A stretch of 64,000 nt of DNA from an uncultured Lachnospiraceae bacterium (GTDB lineage Bacteria > Bacillota > Clostridia > Lachnospirales > Lachnospiraceae): positions 49,973 to 113,972 of the forward strand of contig CAKRJY010000010.1 of assembly GCA_934352055.1 (NCBI GenBank), in the 5' to 3' direction. The notes under the pieces are model-generated. The model saw only the letters and a program-made list of their open reading frames with translations. It was not told the origin of the DNA and searched no databases. Each line of letters opens with the position of its first letter. Within the stretch, counting starts at the first letter, position 1. Below are positions 34,992 through 45,239 of the stretch, in pieces. A program made the position numbers and the translations under genes.

Positions 34992-35714
34992 ATGAAATAC
35001 GATATTGTGTTATTTGATTTGGATGGAACACTTTTAAATACATTGGAAGATCTGGCAGACAGCGTAAATTATGTCATGGACCAGATGGGATATCCGTTGC
35101 ATTCGTTGGAGGATATCCGTAAATTTGTTGGAAATGGAATTCGAACATTGATGATCAAGGCAACGCCGCAGGGGGAGGAGAATCCTCGCTTTGAAGAAGG
35201 CTTTGCGATGTTTAAGGCGTATTATCTGACCCATAATCAGATCAAAACTAGACCATATGATGGTGTGATGGAACTGTTACACGATTATGAGGAAGAAGAT
35301 GTGCCGATGGCAATTGTGACCAATAAAAATCAGGAATCCGTAGACGTGCTGGTGCGCGATGTTTTTCGTAATCATGTGAGGGTTGCTGTGGGAGATAATG
35401 GTGTTCGTGCAAGAAAACCGGCCGCAGATCCGGTAGAGGAAGCACTTCGCAGATTGCGCCAGATTTATGCAGATCAGACATGGGCGCGTATGGGAGGAGA
35501 AGAAGCGCTTACAGACGCAGACTGGCTGGAATGGATCAAACCGCATGTTTTGTATGTGGGGGATTCCGAAGTGGATGCGGCAACGGCGGAAAACGCCGGA
35601 GTGGATTGTGCCCTTTGTGCATGGGGATTCCGCGAAGAGGCGATGCTTGTGACATTGCCGCATGCAGTGTTATTACATAAACCATTAGAATTAGAAACAT
35701 TTATGAGGGGGTAA
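34992..35714 (+). CDS. HAD family hydrolase, phosphoglycolate phosphatase-like
   Basis: A 240-aa HAD phosphatase: motif I FDLDGTLLNT with the nucleophile Asp8 and Asp10, helical cap domain (about 15-85), motif II AIVTNKNQ, motif III Lys near KPAADPV, and motif IV VGDSEVDAATAENAG. An insert near residues 155-180 (YADQTWARMGGEEALTD) is longer than usual. The exact substrate is not readable; Gph-like annotation is by similarity only. The iron alcohol dehydrogenase gene follows after 2 bases. Confidence 0.85.
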   Translation: MKYDIVLFDLDGTLLNTLEDLADSVNYVMDQMGYPLHSLEDIRKFVGNGIRTLMIKATPQGEENPRFEEGFAMFKAYYLTHNQIKTRPYDGVMELLHDYEEEDVPMAIVTNKNQESVDVLVRDVFRNHVRVAVGDNGVRARKPAADPVEEALRRLRQIYADQTWARMGGEEALTDADWLEWIKPHVLYVGDSEVDAATAENAGVDCALCAWGFREEAMLVTLPHAVLLHKPLELETFMRG

Positions 35715-35716
35715 TT

Positions 35717-36916
35717 ATGGGAGTGAAAAAAGCGTATTGTCGCGTGTATCAGTGGGTTTATAATATTGGAATGAAGGCAATCAAGTGGAAAGAACCGGAG
35801 CGTGTGGATGGTGTGGATAGTTTTCACAGTATACCGGAAATTTTGGAACAGGCTGGTGTCTGGGCACCAATGATTGTTACTGGCCCACGTATCGGCAAGA
35901 GCGGCTTTTTGAAAGATCTTTATGGTGATTTATCAGAACGATCGGTGATTTATGATCAGGTGCGTCCGGATCCCACGATTTCACAGATTGAAGAGATGTA
36001 TGGTGTTTATCAGAAACATGAATGTGATAGCATCATTGCCATTGGCGGCGGTTCTAATATGGATGCTGCAAAGGCTCTTGCAGCAAGGGTTGCGCGCCCG
36101 GAGAAAACTTTGCGGGACATGCGCGGTCAGTTAAAAGTCGGGCGGGAAGTACCATTTTTTATTGCGGTACCAACGACGGCAGGAACAGGCTCGGAAACGA
36201 CAGTCGCTGCAGTTGTGACAGATGATGCCCAGAATCGCAAATATGCAATCAATGACCCGGTGCTGGTTCCGGATTATGCAGTGATGGATCCAAGCCTGAG
36301 CGTTTCTTTGCCGGCGGATATGACGGCTACAACCGGAATGGATGCGCTGACGCATGCGGTGGAAGCATATTTGAATTGGACGTATGGTACAGAAGAAACA
36401 ACGATATACTGTGAAGAGGCTGTGGCGGCAATTATGGAATTTTTGCCGGAAGCGTATGAACAGGGAGACTCGTTGGAGGCAAGAGAAGAGATGCTGATTG
36501 CATCCTTTAAGGCAGGCGCTGCCTTTACCAGAGCTTGTGTTGGAAATGTACATGCAATCGCGCATGCAGTTGGCGGGCTTTACCATGTGCCGCATGGGCT
36601 GGCAAATGCTGTGATTCTTCCGATTGTACTTGAGGATTATGGTGCAGCGGTTTATAGCAAATTGGCACATTTGGCAACAATCTCGCAGATTGCGAGCGAA
36701 GGAACAGAAGAAGAACGTGCAAAAGCTTTTATTGCACATATCCGTCAAATGAATGAGCATATGGGCATCCCGGAGCATCTTTCACAGATTCAGGAAGCGG
36801 ATATCGAAAAAATGGCGAAATGGGCGGAACAGGAAGCAAATCCGCTTTACCCTGTGCCTGTAGTATATGATAAAAAGCATTTTGAAGGAGTAATCCGAAA
36901 AGTTGCTGGAAAGTAG
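35717..36916 (+). CDS. iron-containing alcohol dehydrogenase
   Basis: A 399-aa group III dehydrogenase: NAD-binding IIAIGGGSNMDAAKALAA, PTTAGTGSETT, and the metal ligands in GMDALTHAVEAYL and HAIAHAVGGLYHVPHG. The first 30 residues (KAYCRVYQWVYNIGMKAIKWKEPE) form a family-specific extension. The substrate may be butanol/ethanol or lactaldehyde-type; sequence alone does not say. It is followed by corA after 14 bases. Confidence 0.9.
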   Translation: MGVKKAYCRVYQWVYNIGMKAIKWKEPERVDGVDSFHSIPEILEQAGVWAPMIVTGPRIGKSGFLKDLYGDLSERSVIYDQVRPDPTISQIEEMYGVYQKHECDSIIAIGGGSNMDAAKALAARVARPEKTLRDMRGQLKVGREVPFFIAVPTTAGTGSETTVAAVVTDDAQNRKYAINDPVLVPDYAVMDPSLSVSLPADMTATTGMDALTHAVEAYLNWTYGTEETTIYCEEAVAAIMEFLPEAYEQGDSLEAREEMLIASFKAGAAFTRACVGNVHAIAHAVGGLYHVPHGLANAVILPIVLEDYGAAVYSKLAHLATISQIASEGTEEERAKAFIAHIRQMNEHMGIPEHLSQIQEADIEKMAKWAEQEANPLYPVPVVYDKKHFEGVIRKVAGK

Positions 36917-36930
36917 GAGGCAGAACAGAC

Positions 36931-37872
36931 TTGATTAATATTTACAGAACAGACGACCGTATTATCTCCGAAATAGATCAATACATGGCCGGTGCCTGGG
37001 TGAAATTAACAGCACCGACATTAGAAGAATGCGCTGAAATCAGCGATCACTTTCATATGGATATTGCAGATGTACGAGCTGCCCTTGATGATGAAGAAAG
37101 TTCACGTATCAATTTGGAAGATGACTATACACTGATTCTTGTGGATATTCCATCAGCAGAGATGCGTAATAACCGCCATTCTTATACGACAATTCCATTG
37201 GGAATTTTAATCGCAGAAGATGTGGTGATTACCGTTTGTGCGGAGGAGACGGCAGTGCTCAGATCCTTTGTGGAGCAGCGCGTACGCGATTTTTCCACAA
37301 AAAAGCAAATGCGTTTTACGTACCAGGTTTTATATAATGCCTGCATGGTATACCAAAGTTTGCTGCGTAGTATTGATCGGAAACGTACAGAAATTGAAGA
37401 ACGTATTGATAAAAATACAGAAGATGTAGATCTGATTGATTTGCACGAATTGGAGTCGAATCTGGTGTACTTTGCAACATCCCTTCGTGCGAATGGTGTG
37501 GTTTTGGATCGATTGACACGATATGGAAGATTGCGTCAGTATTCCGAAGACCAGGAATTACTCGAAGATGTGATTATAGAGAACCGCCAGGCGATTGAGA
37601 TGACACAGATTTATCGAGATATTATCAATGGTACAAGAGAACTGATGTCAACCGTGATTAATAACCGCTTGAATAATGTTATGAAATATCTGGCAGCGAT
37701 TACGATTGTTATGTCCATTCCTACCATTATTTCAGGACTTTGGGGGATGAACGTTGGCGGTAAATGGATGCCATTTTCGTCCACCCCACATGGATTTGCA
37801 ATCATATGTCTGATTACGCTGCTTCTTTGTGTTTTTGTTATGTTATGGCTGCGCAAGAAAAAGATGTTATAG
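36931..37872 (+). CDS. corA: CorA family magnesium transporter
   Basis: A 313-aa CorA: acidic N-terminal cytoplasmic domain, long stalk helix and two C-terminal membrane helices with the pore signature GMN in GLWGMNVGGKW. It carries magnesium (or cobalt/nickel) into the cell as a pentamer. The start is a TTG with AGGAGG nine bases before it; no ATG fits. It is convergent with the HD-GYP gene with only 2 bases between stops. Confidence 0.92.
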   Translation: MINIYRTDDRIISEIDQYMAGAWVKLTAPTLEECAEISDHFHMDIADVRAALDDEESSRINLEDDYTLILVDIPSAEMRNNRHSYTTIPLGILIAEDVVITVCAEETAVLRSFVEQRVRDFSTKKQMRFTYQVLYNACMVYQSLLRSIDRKRTEIEERIDKNTEDVDLIDLHELESNLVYFATSLRANGVVLDRLTRYGRLRQYSEDQELLEDVIIENRQAIEMTQIYRDIINGTRELMSTVINNRLNNVMKYLAAITIVMSIPTIISGLWGMNVGGKWMPFSSTPHGFAIICLITLLLCVFVMLWLRKKKML

Positions 37873-37874
37873 CG

Positions 37875-38918
37875 TTAAGAAAAAGAAAGCTTTGCCTCTG
37901 CAAACTGGTATTCTATTTCACGGAATACCTGCATGATACGAGGATCAAAGGATATGCCGTCTTCATCCAACAGGATAGAGACGGCTTTTTCGTGGGAAAA
38001 AGCATCTTTGTAGGAGCGCTGGCTGGTAAGAGCATCGTAAACGTCAGCGACAGCGAGAATACGTGCACTTAGTGGGATATCTTCCCCAGAAAGACCTTTG
38101 GGATATCCGGTGCCATTCCATTTTTCGTGATGATAATATGCCATGTCCCTGGCATCATTTAAAAAGCTGTCCACTCCGACAATTTCAACAGCATGCGCGA
38201 GTGCCTGCCCACCAAAAGTGGAGTGCTGCCGCATGAATTCCATTTCTTCCGGGCTGAGATGGGATGGCTTTAGTAAGGTGTTGTCTGAAATACCGACTTT
38301 ACCAAGGTCATGAAGTGGGGCACCGCGGAGCAATCGTGCTTTGTAGTCAGGTGTTATGATTTCGGGAAAGGTATGTGCTTTGTCCAAAGCATTGAGCAGA
38401 ATTTCAAAATACTTGGCAGTACGTTTGACATGAGAGCCGGTAATACCGTCCCGGATGTCAAGCAGGTCGTTTAAGCTGGCAACCAGTGCCGTCTCTACGC
38501 GTGCCACCTGTTCTGTTTTTTGCATGATGATGTCTTCCAGATGATCCTGGTAATGTGCAAGGGCAAGCTGTGTGCGGATGCGCATACGCATAATCTGCGG
38601 CTGGAAAGGCTTATGGATATAGTCTACAGCACCAAGTTCCAAGCCGCGGATTTCGTCATCAATATTATTTTGTGCGGTAAGAAAGATAATCGGTGTGTCT
38701 TCGGTCTGCGGCAGGGAACGGATGGCTGCCATTGTCTCGAACCCATCGATTTCCGGCATTTGAATATCTAAAAGAATGATGTCCGGGGTGTGTTGTTCTA
38801 AATAACGCAATGCCATCTTACAGGAATTGACGGTAATGACTTCATAATAATCGTCAAGGGCTTCCTTGGCAGTTCGCAAATTGATTCCATTATCATCGAT
38901 GATTAAAACTTTTTCCAT
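37875..38918 (-). CDS. response regulator with HD-GYP domain
   Basis: A 347-aa protein: receiver (about 1-120) with VLIIDDNGINL, phospho-acceptor Asp51 in LLDIQMPEIDG and KPFQPQIM, then an HD-GYP domain (about 145-340) with HDLGKVGI, HHEKWNGTGYPKG and ADVYDALTS. The GYP motif is intact, so it is a likely c-di-GMP phosphodiesterase, opposite to the GGDEF protein encoded at 28632-30440. SD AAGGAG. It is downstream of the methyltransferase on the same strand. Confidence 0.92.
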   Translation of the reverse strand: MEKVLIIDDNGINLRTAKEALDDYYEVITVNSCKMALRYLEQHTPDIILLDIQMPEIDGFETMAAIRSLPQTEDTPIIFLTAQNNIDDEIRGLELGAVDYIHKPFQPQIMRMRIRTQLALAHYQDHLEDIIMQKTEQVARVETALVASLNDLLDIRDGITGSHVKRTAKYFEILLNALDKAHTFPEIITPDYKARLLRGAPLHDLGKVGISDNTLLKPSHLSPEEMEFMRQHSTFGGQALAHAVEIVGVDSFLNDARDMAYYHHEKWNGTGYPKGLSGEDIPLSARILAVADVYDALTSQRSYKDAFSHEKAVSILLDEDGISFDPRIMQVFREIEYQFAEAKLSFS

Positions 38919-38961
38919 GTGATACCAAAACTCCTTATGTCATATCTGTATTATATGTATT

Positions 38962-39900
38962 TTATAGCGATGTTTTTAATCCTTCTCCGGCAAATCGCCC
39001 ACTGGCTCCGCAAGGGAGTGTTAAGCCATTGCAGGAAACAGGAAGACCAATTTCTTCAGCGGCAACCGTTCCGCTGTATTTTTGTAAAGCTGTAGAAATC
39101 ATATAATGAAGCACGGCGGGTTGTAATCCTGTCGTATAGGAATTTACCAAAAAGAAGAGAGGCTCGTCTGTAAGCAGTTGTGCGCACAGTTCAATCAAAG
39201 GGAAAATGGCATCTTCAATTTTCCAGATTTCGCCCTTTGGTCCACGGCCATAGGAAGGTGGATCCATGATGATGGCATCATAATGATTTCCACGACGGAT
39301 TTCACGTTCCACGAATTTTTTACAGTCATCAACAATCCAGCGGATCGGTGCATCGCCAAGTCCGGAAGAAACAGCATTTTCTTTTGCCCAGCTTACCATG
39401 CCCTTAGAGGCATCAACATGGGTGACAGCAGCTCCGGCAGCTGCGGCTGCGATGGTAGCGCCACCGGTATAGGCAAACAAATTTAAGACTTTGATGGGAC
39501 GGTCTGGTTCTTGTTTCTTCCTATTATATATAAGCGTTGAAAACCAATCCCAGTTCACTGCCTGTTCCGGAAACAAACCGGTGTGTTTAAAACTAAATGG
39601 TTTTAAGTGGAACGTAAGCGTGCCGGTATGATTGACATAAAGACTATCGTCGGCAGTGTGTGGCAGTTGGTAAGTGATGCTCCACTGCTCTGGCAAATCG
39701 AAAAACTCCCATTCGCCACCACCTTTTTTGCTGCGGTGATAATGTCCGTTTAATTTTTTCCAATCAGCTACTTTCTTTGGTGTGTTCCAAATAACCTGTG
39801 GGTCAGGACGAAGTAACGTGTATTTTCCCCAATGTTCTAATTTTTCGCCACCGGAACAATCGATGACGCCGTATTCTTTCCAATGTTTTGCTATCCACAT
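38962..39900 (-). CDS. class I rRNA methyltransferase, RlmI-like
   Basis: A 312-aa SAM-dependent methyltransferase: KVLNLFAYTGGATIAAAAAGA binds SAM (about residues 138-158), VTHVDASKGMVSWAKEN is motif II and IIMDPPSYGRGPKGEIWK is the catalytic motif IV. The family methylates cytosine or guanine in 23S rRNA, but this short form lacks the N-terminal PUA domain of RlmI, so the target is open. It heads a minus-strand pair with the HD-GYP gene, 43 bp apart. Confidence 0.82.
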   Translation of the reverse strand: MWIAKHWKEYGVIDCSGGEKLEHWGKYTLLRPDPQVIWNTPKKVADWKKLNGHYHRSKKGGGEWEFFDLPEQWSITYQLPHTADDSLYVNHTGTLTFHLKPFSFKHTGLFPEQAVNWDWFSTLIYNRKKQEPDRPIKVLNLFAYTGGATIAAAAAGAAVTHVDASKGMVSWAKENAVSSGLGDAPIRWIVDDCKKFVEREIRRGNHYDAIIMDPPSYGRGPKGEIWKIEDAIFPLIELCAQLLTDEPLFFLVNSYTTGLQPAVLHYMISTALQKYSGTVAAEEIGLPVSCNGLTLPCGASGRFAGEGLKTSL

Positions 39901-40096
39901 AATGATATCCTCACATGATTTATTCTTTTTGCTTTGTAATTGCTTCTATATTATATATGAAGAAGAAGTATCTTGCCACTGAAATTATAGAACATGTGGA
40001 TGAATTGGTATAAATGTAGTAGAATATGGAAAAATAAGGTTAAAAATAACGAATAAAAATTGTACGAAAAAAAATACAATATTTATTCAAAAAGTC

Positions 40097-40125
40097 TTGC
40101 ATGTATTGATTTTATCATGTATATT
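40097..40125 (+). promoter_or_regulatory. promoter of the S10 operon
   Basis: TTGCAT (40097-40102), 17-bp spacer and TATATT (40120-40125). Transcription would begin near 40132 and give a leader of about 236 bases before rpsJ. The 467-bp gap from 39901 holds no other gene that I can support. Confidence 0.65.
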
Positions 40126-40232
40126 AAATATTGCTGTGACATTGATAGCGTTGAAGCGTGAGGTTGCTGCCGATTATTACCATAGTGATCAGGCAGGTTT
40201 TCCGTGGAGCGAATGTCAAGTTAGGAAACTGG

Positions 40233-40330
40233 CGACAAGTCACTGTACAAAATATAGTCTACCATTGCGTAGAGATACGTGTGTTAATCCATAGGACACA
40301 CACGGAGAAGTGTACAGTCACCGCTTGTCG
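40233..40330 (+). promoter_or_regulatory. branched RNA structure in S10 leader, candidate ribosomal autoregulation element
   Basis: Nested complementary arms: CGACAAG/CTTGTCG (40233-40239/40324-40330), ACTGTACA/TGTACAGT (40242-40249/40311-40318), then two side hairpins, TCTAC/GTAGA (40258-40262/40269-40273) and CGTGTGT/ACACACG (40278-40284/40298-40304). All arms are perfect. An upstream stem CTGCC/GGCAG lies at 40167-40171/40192-40196. Ribosomal operons are often controlled by a protein product binding such a leader (L4 for S10 in E. coli); which protein binds here is unknown. Confidence 0.6.
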
Positions 40331-40367
40331 TACTATTGAAATAAGTGCGAAGGAGGCGACTTTTTTT

Positions 40368-40679
40368 ATGGCAACTCAGGTTATGAGAATCACACTCAAG
40401 GCATATGATCACGAATTAGTTGATGCATCTGCTAAGAAAATCATCGAGACTGTTAAGAAAAACGGATCACAGGTGAGTGGACCGGTACCACTTCCAACTA
40501 AGAAGGAAGTTGTTACAATCTTAAGAGCGGTACACAAGTACAAAGATTCCAGAGAACAGTTCGAACAGAGAACTCATAAGAGACTCATCGATATCATGAC
40601 ACCTACCCAGAAGACAGTTGATGCATTGCAGAGACTCGAAATGCCAGCTGGTGTTTACATCGATATCAAAATGAAGTAA
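40368..40679 (+). CDS. rpsJ: 30S ribosomal protein S10
   Basis: A 103-aa S10, first gene of the S10 cluster: [20 protein letters not shown] and [20 protein letters not shown] are family hallmarks, and it ends GVYIDIKMK. The start at 40368 gives the normal length; a longer frame from 40158 runs through the structured leader and is not real. SD is AAGGAGG, 11 bases upstream with a T-run between. S10 sits in the 30S head and also serves transcription antitermination with NusB. Confidence 0.97.
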   Translation: MATQVMRITLKAYDHELVDASAKKIIETVKKNGSQVSGPVPLPTKKEVVTILRAVHKYKDSREQFEQRTHKRLIDIMTPTQKTVDALQRLEMPAGVYIDIKMK

Positions 40680-40832
40680 GAAGTTAACAAGGTTAACAAT
40701 CCGGTATAGGTTTATATAGAAGCAACATTTTTATGTTCCACTTATATTGCCTGTTCTAGGATGATCGGGTCCGCTACTCCGGCATGTCCGGGCAAGAAAC
40801 GATCCGCTGTAGAAAAACAGGAGGAAAGAAAA

Positions 40833-41516
40833 ATGAAGAAGGCTATTTTAGCAACAAAAGTCGGAATGACTCAAATCTTCAATGCTGATGGAGTTTTAAC
40901 TCCTGTAACTGTTTTACAGGCAGGTCCTTGTGTGGTAACACAGATCAAAACTGTAGAGAACGACGGTTACGAAGCAGTTCAGGTTGGTTTCGTTGACAAG
41001 AAGGAAAAGGTAGTCAACAAAGATGCCAACGGTAAAAAAGAAATCAGAAACAGACATGGTGTTAACAAGGCTGAGAAGGGACACTTCGATAAGGCTGGTG
41101 TTTCTGGTAAGAGATTCGTAAGAGAATTTAAGTTTGAAAATTGCGCAGATTACAATCTTGCAGATGAGATCAAGGCTGACATCTTCGAAGAAGGTGACAA
41201 GATCGACGCTACAGCAATTTCAAAGGGTAAAGGATTCCAGGGCGCTATCAAGAGACTTGGTCAGCACAGAGGACCTATGGCTCATGGTTCTAAGTTCCAT
41301 CGTCATCAGGGTTCAAACGGTGCTTGTTCTTCACCAAGTAAGGTATTCAAGGGTAAAGGAATGCCAGGTCATATGGGAAGCGTTAAAGTTACAATCCAGA
41401 ACCTTGAGGTTGTACGTGTAGATGCAGAGAATAACCTGCTTTTAGTAAAAGGTGCTGTTCCAGGACCTAAGAAATCTTTAGTTACAATTAAAGAGTCTGT
41501 AAAGTCAGGTAAGTAA
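40833..41516 (+). CDS. rplC: 50S ribosomal protein L3
   Basis: A 227-aa L3 beginning [16 protein letters not shown] and holding [20 protein letters not shown] and [10 protein letters not shown], which line the peptidyl transferase entry. The start at 40833 has AGGAGG before it; a frame from 40761 is rejected. A 153-bp gap after rpsJ holds two GTTAAC copies (40683-40688, 40692-40697) and a GC-rich stretch, so some structure or a secondary promoter may sit there. Confidence 0.97.
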   Translation: MKKAILATKVGMTQIFNADGVLTPVTVLQAGPCVVTQIKTVENDGYEAVQVGFVDKKEKVVNKDANGKKEIRNRHGVNKAEKGHFDKAGVSGKRFVREFKFENCADYNLADEIKADIFEEGDKIDATAISKGKGFQGAIKRLGQHRGPMAHGSKFHRHQGSNGACSSPSKVFKGKGMPGHMGSVKVTIQNLEVVRVDAENNLLLVKGAVPGPKKSLVTIKESVKSGK

Positions 41517-41544
41517 TCGATAGTAGGAAAGGAGGAACTTTACG

Positions 41545-42165
41545 ATGGCTAAAGTATCCGTATATAATATGGAAGGCAAAGAAGTTGAGACAATGGAACT
41601 TGACGATGCTGTTTTCGGTGTTGAAGTAAACGAGCATTTGGTTCATATGGCAGTTGTCCAGCAGCTTGCAAATAACCGTCAGGGAACTCAGAAGGCTAAG
41701 ACACGTTCTGAAGTTCGTGGTGGTGGTAGAAAACCATGGAGACAGAAGGGAACAGGTCATGCAAGACAGGGTTCTACAAGAGCTCCACAGTGGACAGGTG
41801 GTGGTGTTGTATTCGCACCAACTCCAAGAGATTATTCATTCAAGTTGAATAAGAAAGAGAAGAGAGCAGCTCTTAAGTCTGCATTATCTTCTAGAGTAGC
41901 AGAAAATAAATTCGTTGTAGTTGATGAATTGAAGTTTGATGCAATCAAGACAAAGGATTTCGCAAAGGTTATGAGCAACCTTGGTGTTGAGAAAGCACTT
42001 GTTGTTATCAATGATAATGATACAAACGTTGTTATGTCAGCAAAGAATATTCCTACTGTTAAGACAGCTTCAATCAGCACAATTAACGTATATGACATCT
42101 TAAAGTACAACACAGTTGTTGTAACAAAGGATGCTGTTAATACAATTCAGGAGGTGTATGCATAA
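41545..42165 (+). CDS. rplD: 50S ribosomal protein L4
   Basis: A 206-aa L4 with the extended loop [22 protein letters not shown] region (about 50-75) that lines the exit tunnel. In E. coli L4 represses its own S10 operon; the leader before rpsJ is a candidate target here. Its stop overlaps the rplW ATG (TAATG). Confidence 0.97.
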   Translation: MAKVSVYNMEGKEVETMELDDAVFGVEVNEHLVHMAVVQQLANNRQGTQKAKTRSEVRGGGRKPWRQKGTGHARQGSTRAPQWTGGGVVFAPTPRDYSFKLNKKEKRAALKSALSSRVAENKFVVVDELKFDAIKTKDFAKVMSNLGVEKALVVINDNDTNVVMSAKNIPTVKTASISTINVYDILKYNTVVVTKDAVNTIQEVYA

Positions 42166-42464
42166 TGGCTAACGTACAATATTATGATGTAATCCTCAAA
42201 CCTGTAATCACAGAGAAGAGTATGAACGCAATGGCTGAGAAGAAATACACATTTCTTGTTCATCCAGAAGCAAACAAGACAATGATCAAGGAAGCAGTTG
42301 AAAGAATGTTCGAAGGAACAAAGGTTGCTTCTGTTAATACAATGAATAACGATGGCAAGGAAAAGAGACGTGGCAGAAGCGTAGGCAAGACTGCTAAGAC
42401 AAAGAAGGCTATCGTTCAGCTTACAGCTGATAGCAAAGATATTGAGATTTTTGCTGGCTTATAA
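42165..42464 (+). CDS. rplW: 50S ribosomal protein L23
   Basis: A 99-aa L23: [14 protein letters not shown] at the start and [21 protein letters not shown]23 lies at the tunnel exit and docks signal recognition particle and trigger factor. Start coupled to rplD. The 110-bp gap to rplB is longer than usual in this cluster. Confidence 0.97.
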   Translation: MANVQYYDVILKPVITEKSMNAMAEKKYTFLVHPEANKTMIKEAVERMFEGTKVASVNTMNNDGKEKRRGRSVGKTAKTKKAIVQLTADSKDIEIFAGL

Positions 42465-42574
42465 GCCGAAAATGACCTGGTACATGTAAGCCAATAGGCA
42501 AGACATGAACCGGTGGAACTTATGTACAAGTTAAGTACGATAATAAACGTAAATGTAACGAAAGGAGAATTACA

Positions 42575-43417
42575 ATGGGAATTAAAACATATAACCCATA
42601 TACACCTTCCAGAAGAAACATGACTGGCTCTGATTTCTCCGAGATCACAAAGACGACTCCTGAGAAGTCTCTTACAACTTCTTTGAAGAAGAATGCTGGT
42701 CGTAACAATCAGGGTAAAATTACAGTTAGACACCAGGGTGGTGGAAACAGAAGAAAATATAGAATCATTGATTTCAAGAGAAAGAAAGATGGAGTTCCTG
42801 CAACTGTTATCGGTATCGAGTATGATCCAAACAGAACAGCAAACATCGCACTTATCTGCTACGCAGATGGCGAGAAGGCTTACATCCTTGCTCCTGAAGG
42901 ACTTACAGATGGAATGAAGGTCATGAATGGACCAGAAGCAGAAGTACGCGTTGGTAACTGCCTTCCACTTGCAAACATCCCAGTCGGTACTTTGGTACAC
43001 AACATTGAGATGTATCCAGGAAAGGGTGGACAGTTAGTTCGTTCTGCTGGTAATAGCGCACAGCTGATGGCTAAAGAAGGCAAGTATGCAACTCTTAGAC
43101 TTCCATCAGGCGAAATGAGAATGATTCCTTTGAACTGTAGAGCATCTATCGGTGTTATCGGTAATGGTGATCACAACCTTGTTAAGATTGGTAAAGCTGG
43201 TCGTAAGCGTCACATGGGTATCCGCCCAACTGTTCGTGGTTCTGTTATGAACCCTAATGACCATCCACATGGTGGTGGTGAAGGTAAAGCACCAATCGGA
43301 CGTCCAGGTCCATGTACACCTTGGGGCAAGCCTGCACTTGGTTTGAAGACCAGAAAGAAGAACAAACAGTCTAACAAGCTTATCGTAAGAAGAAGAGACG
43401 GTAAGGCTATCAAATAA
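42575..43417 (+). CDS. rplB: 50S ribosomal protein L2
   Basis: A 280-aa L2: [39 protein letters not shown] and the C-terminal [18 protein letters not shown], with the conserved His near the peptidyl transferase centre. SD AAGGAG. A large antisense frame on the other strand is a shadow of its codon bias. Confidence 0.98.
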   Translation: MGIKTYNPYTPSRRNMTGSDFSEITKTTPEKSLTTSLKKNAGRNNQGKITVRHQGGGNRRKYRIIDFKRKKDGVPATVIGIEYDPNRTANIALICYADGEKAYILAPEGLTDGMKVMNGPEAEVRVGNCLPLANIPVGTLVHNIEMYPGKGGQLVRSAGNSAQLMAKEGKYATLRLPSGEMRMIPLNCRASIGVIGNGDHNLVKIGKAGRKRHMGIRPTVRGSVMNPNDHPHGGGEGKAPIGRPGPCTPWGKPALGLKTRKKNKQSNKLIVRRRDGKAIK

Positions 43418-43428
43418 GGAGGATCATT

Positions 43429-43710
43429 ATGGCTCGTTCATTAAAAAAAGGACCATTTGCTGATGAAAGCTTATTGAAGAAGATTGATGCAATGAATGCA
43501 TCAGGCGACAAGAGTGTTGTTAAGACATGGTCTCGCCGTTCAACAATCTTTCCACAGATGGTAGGACATACAATCGCTGTTCATGACGGAAGAAAGCATG
43601 TGCCTGTATATGTTACAGAAGACATGGTAGGACACAAGCTTGGTGAGTTCGTTTCTACAAGAACTTACAGAGGTCATGACAAGAACGAAAAGAAATCAAG
43701 AGTACGCTAA
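43429..43710 (+). CDS. rpsS: 30S ribosomal protein S19
   Basis: A 93-aa S19: [18 protein letters not shown] and [22 protein letters not shown]. It binds 16S rRNA in the 30S head near the tRNA sites. Starts 11 bases after rplB with AAGGAGG. Confidence 0.98.
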   Translation: MARSLKKGPFADESLLKKIDAMNASGDKSVVKTWSRRSTIFPQMVGHTIAVHDGRKHVPVYVTEDMVGHKLGEFVSTRTYRGHDKNEKKSRVR

Positions 43711-43737
43711 TTAATTTTTGAAAGGAGGTTTCACATC

Positions 43738-44133
43738 ATGGCAAAAGGACATAGATCCCAGATTAAACGTGAGAGAAACAGTCAAAAAGATACTAGACCT
43801 TCAGCAAAGTTATCTTATGCTAGAATGTCAGTTCAGAAAGCTTGCTTCGTATTAGACGCTATTCGCGGTAAGGATGTTCAGACAGCTCTTGCTATCGTAA
43901 CTTATAATCCAAGATACGCTTCAAGCATTATAGAGAAGTTATTAAAGTCAGCAATCGCTAATGCTGAGAACAATTACCCAGACAAGAATTACAGCCTGGA
44001 GAACCTTTATGTTGCAGAATGTTATGCAAATAAGGGACCTACAATGAAGAGAATTAGACCAAGAGCACAGGGTAGAGCTTATAGAATCGAAAAGAGAATG
44101 AGCCACATTACTGTTGTGCTTGATGAAAGATAG
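43738..44133 (+). CDS. rplV: 50S ribosomal protein L22
   Basis: A 131-aa L22 with KLSYARMSVQKACFVLDAIRGKDV and the tunnel beta-hairpin GPTMKRIRPRAQGRAYRIEKR, where macrolide-resistance changes occur in other bacteria. SD AAAGGAGG. Confidence 0.97.
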   Translation: MAKGHRSQIKRERNSQKDTRPSAKLSYARMSVQKACFVLDAIRGKDVQTALAIVTYNPRYASSIIEKLLKSAIANAENNYPDKNYSLENLYVAECYANKGPTMKRIRPRAQGRAYRIEKRMSHITVVLDER

Positions 44134-44142
44134 GAGGCAATC

Positions 44143-44799
44143 ATGGGACAGAAAGTTAATCCTCACGGCTTAAGAGTCGGTGTAATCAAGGATTGGGATT
44201 CTAAGTGGTATGCTGAAGGTGAATTCGCTGACTACTTGGTTGAAGATTACAATATCAGAACATTTCTTAAGAAAAAGTTATATGCAGCTGGCGTATCTAA
44301 GATCGAGATCGAAAGAGCAGCTGGTAGAGTTAAAGTTATCGTTTACACAGCAAAACCTGGTGTTGTAATCGGTAAGGGTGGCGCTGAGATCGAAAAGGTT
44401 AAGGCTGAACTTCAGAAGTTAACAGATAAGAAGCTTGTCGTTGACATCAAGGAAGTTAAGAGACCTGACAAGGATGCTCAGTTAGTTGCTGAAAATATTG
44501 CAGCACAGTTGGAGAACCGTGTTTCATTCCGTCGTGCTATGAAGTCTTGCATGTCAAGATCTATGAAGTCTGGTATCAAGGGTATCAAGACAAGCGTTTC
44601 AGGACGTCTTGGTGGTGCTGATATGGCTCGTACAGAGTTCTATTCAGAAGGTACTATTCCACTTCAGACACTTCGTGCAGATATTGATTATGGATTCGCT
44701 GAGGCTGATACTACTTATGGTAAGGTCGGCGTCAAGGTTTGGATCTACAAAGGAGAAGTACTTCCTACAAAGGGAAATAAGGAAGGAGGAGCCAAATAA
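44143..44799 (+). CDS. rpsC: 30S ribosomal protein S3
   Basis: A 218-aa S3: [21 protein letters not shown] at the start, a KH domain with [15 protein letters not shown], and [21 protein letters not shown]. It lines the mRNA entry channel. Its stop overlaps the rplP ATG (TAATG). Confidence 0.98.
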   Translation: MGQKVNPHGLRVGVIKDWDSKWYAEGEFADYLVEDYNIRTFLKKKLYAAGVSKIEIERAAGRVKVIVYTAKPGVVIGKGGAEIEKVKAELQKLTDKKLVVDIKEVKRPDKDAQLVAENIAAQLENRVSFRRAMKSCMSRSMKSGIKGIKTSVSGRLGGADMARTEFYSEGTIPLQTLRADIDYGFAEADTTYGKVGVKVWIYKGEVLPTKGNKEGGAK

Positions 44800-45239
44800 T
44801 GTTAATGCCTAAGAGAGTAAAACATCGTAAGCAGTTCCGTGGATCTATGACAGGAAAGGCTTTACGAGGCAACAAAATCGTAAACGGTGATTTTGGTATT
44901 GTTGCTATGGAACCATGTTGGATTCGTTCTAATCAGATTGAAGCAGCCCGTATCGCTATGACACGTTACATCAAGCGTGGTGGTAAGGTTTGGATCAAGA
45001 TTTTCCCTGATAAGCCTGTTACAGCAAAGCCTGCTGAAACACGTATGGGTTCTGGTAAGGGATCTTTGGAGTACTGGGTAGCTGTTGTTAAGCCAGGTCG
45101 TGTATTATTTGAAATCTCCGGGGTACAGGAAGAGGTTGCAAGAGAAGCTCTTCGTCTTGCTACACATAAATTGCCTTGCAAGTGCAAGATCGTTTCTCGT
45201 GCAGATTTGGAAAGCGAGGTTGCAGCAAATGAAAACTAA
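44799..45239 (+). CDS. rplP: 50S ribosomal protein L16
   Basis: A 146-aa L16: [35 protein letters not shown] and the loop with [19 protein letters not shown] that reaches tRNA sites. It overlaps rpmC by 11 bases, so the two are tightly coupled. SD GGAGG lies in the end of rpsC. Confidence 0.97.
   Translation: MLMPKRVKHRKQFRGSMTGKALRGNKIVNGDFGIVAMEPCWIRSNQIEAARIAMTRYIKRGGKVWIKIFPDKPVTAKPAETRMGSGKGSLEYWVAVVKPGRVLFEISGVQEEVAREALRLATHKLPCKCKIVSRADLESEVAANEN

Noticed and set aside
39901..40096. Search for a gene or tRNA before the S10 promoter
   Set aside because: No frame with SD or family likeness and no cloverleaf was seen; AT-rich intergenic DNA only.
40158..40367. N-terminal extension of S10 upstream of 40368
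   Set aside because: It runs through the structured leader and is not S10 sequence; the SD and normal length fit 40368.
42416..43000. 194-codon minus-strand frame opposite rplW/rplB
   Set aside because: Antisense to highly conserved ribosomal genes; it is a by-product of their codon use, with no SD or family likeness.
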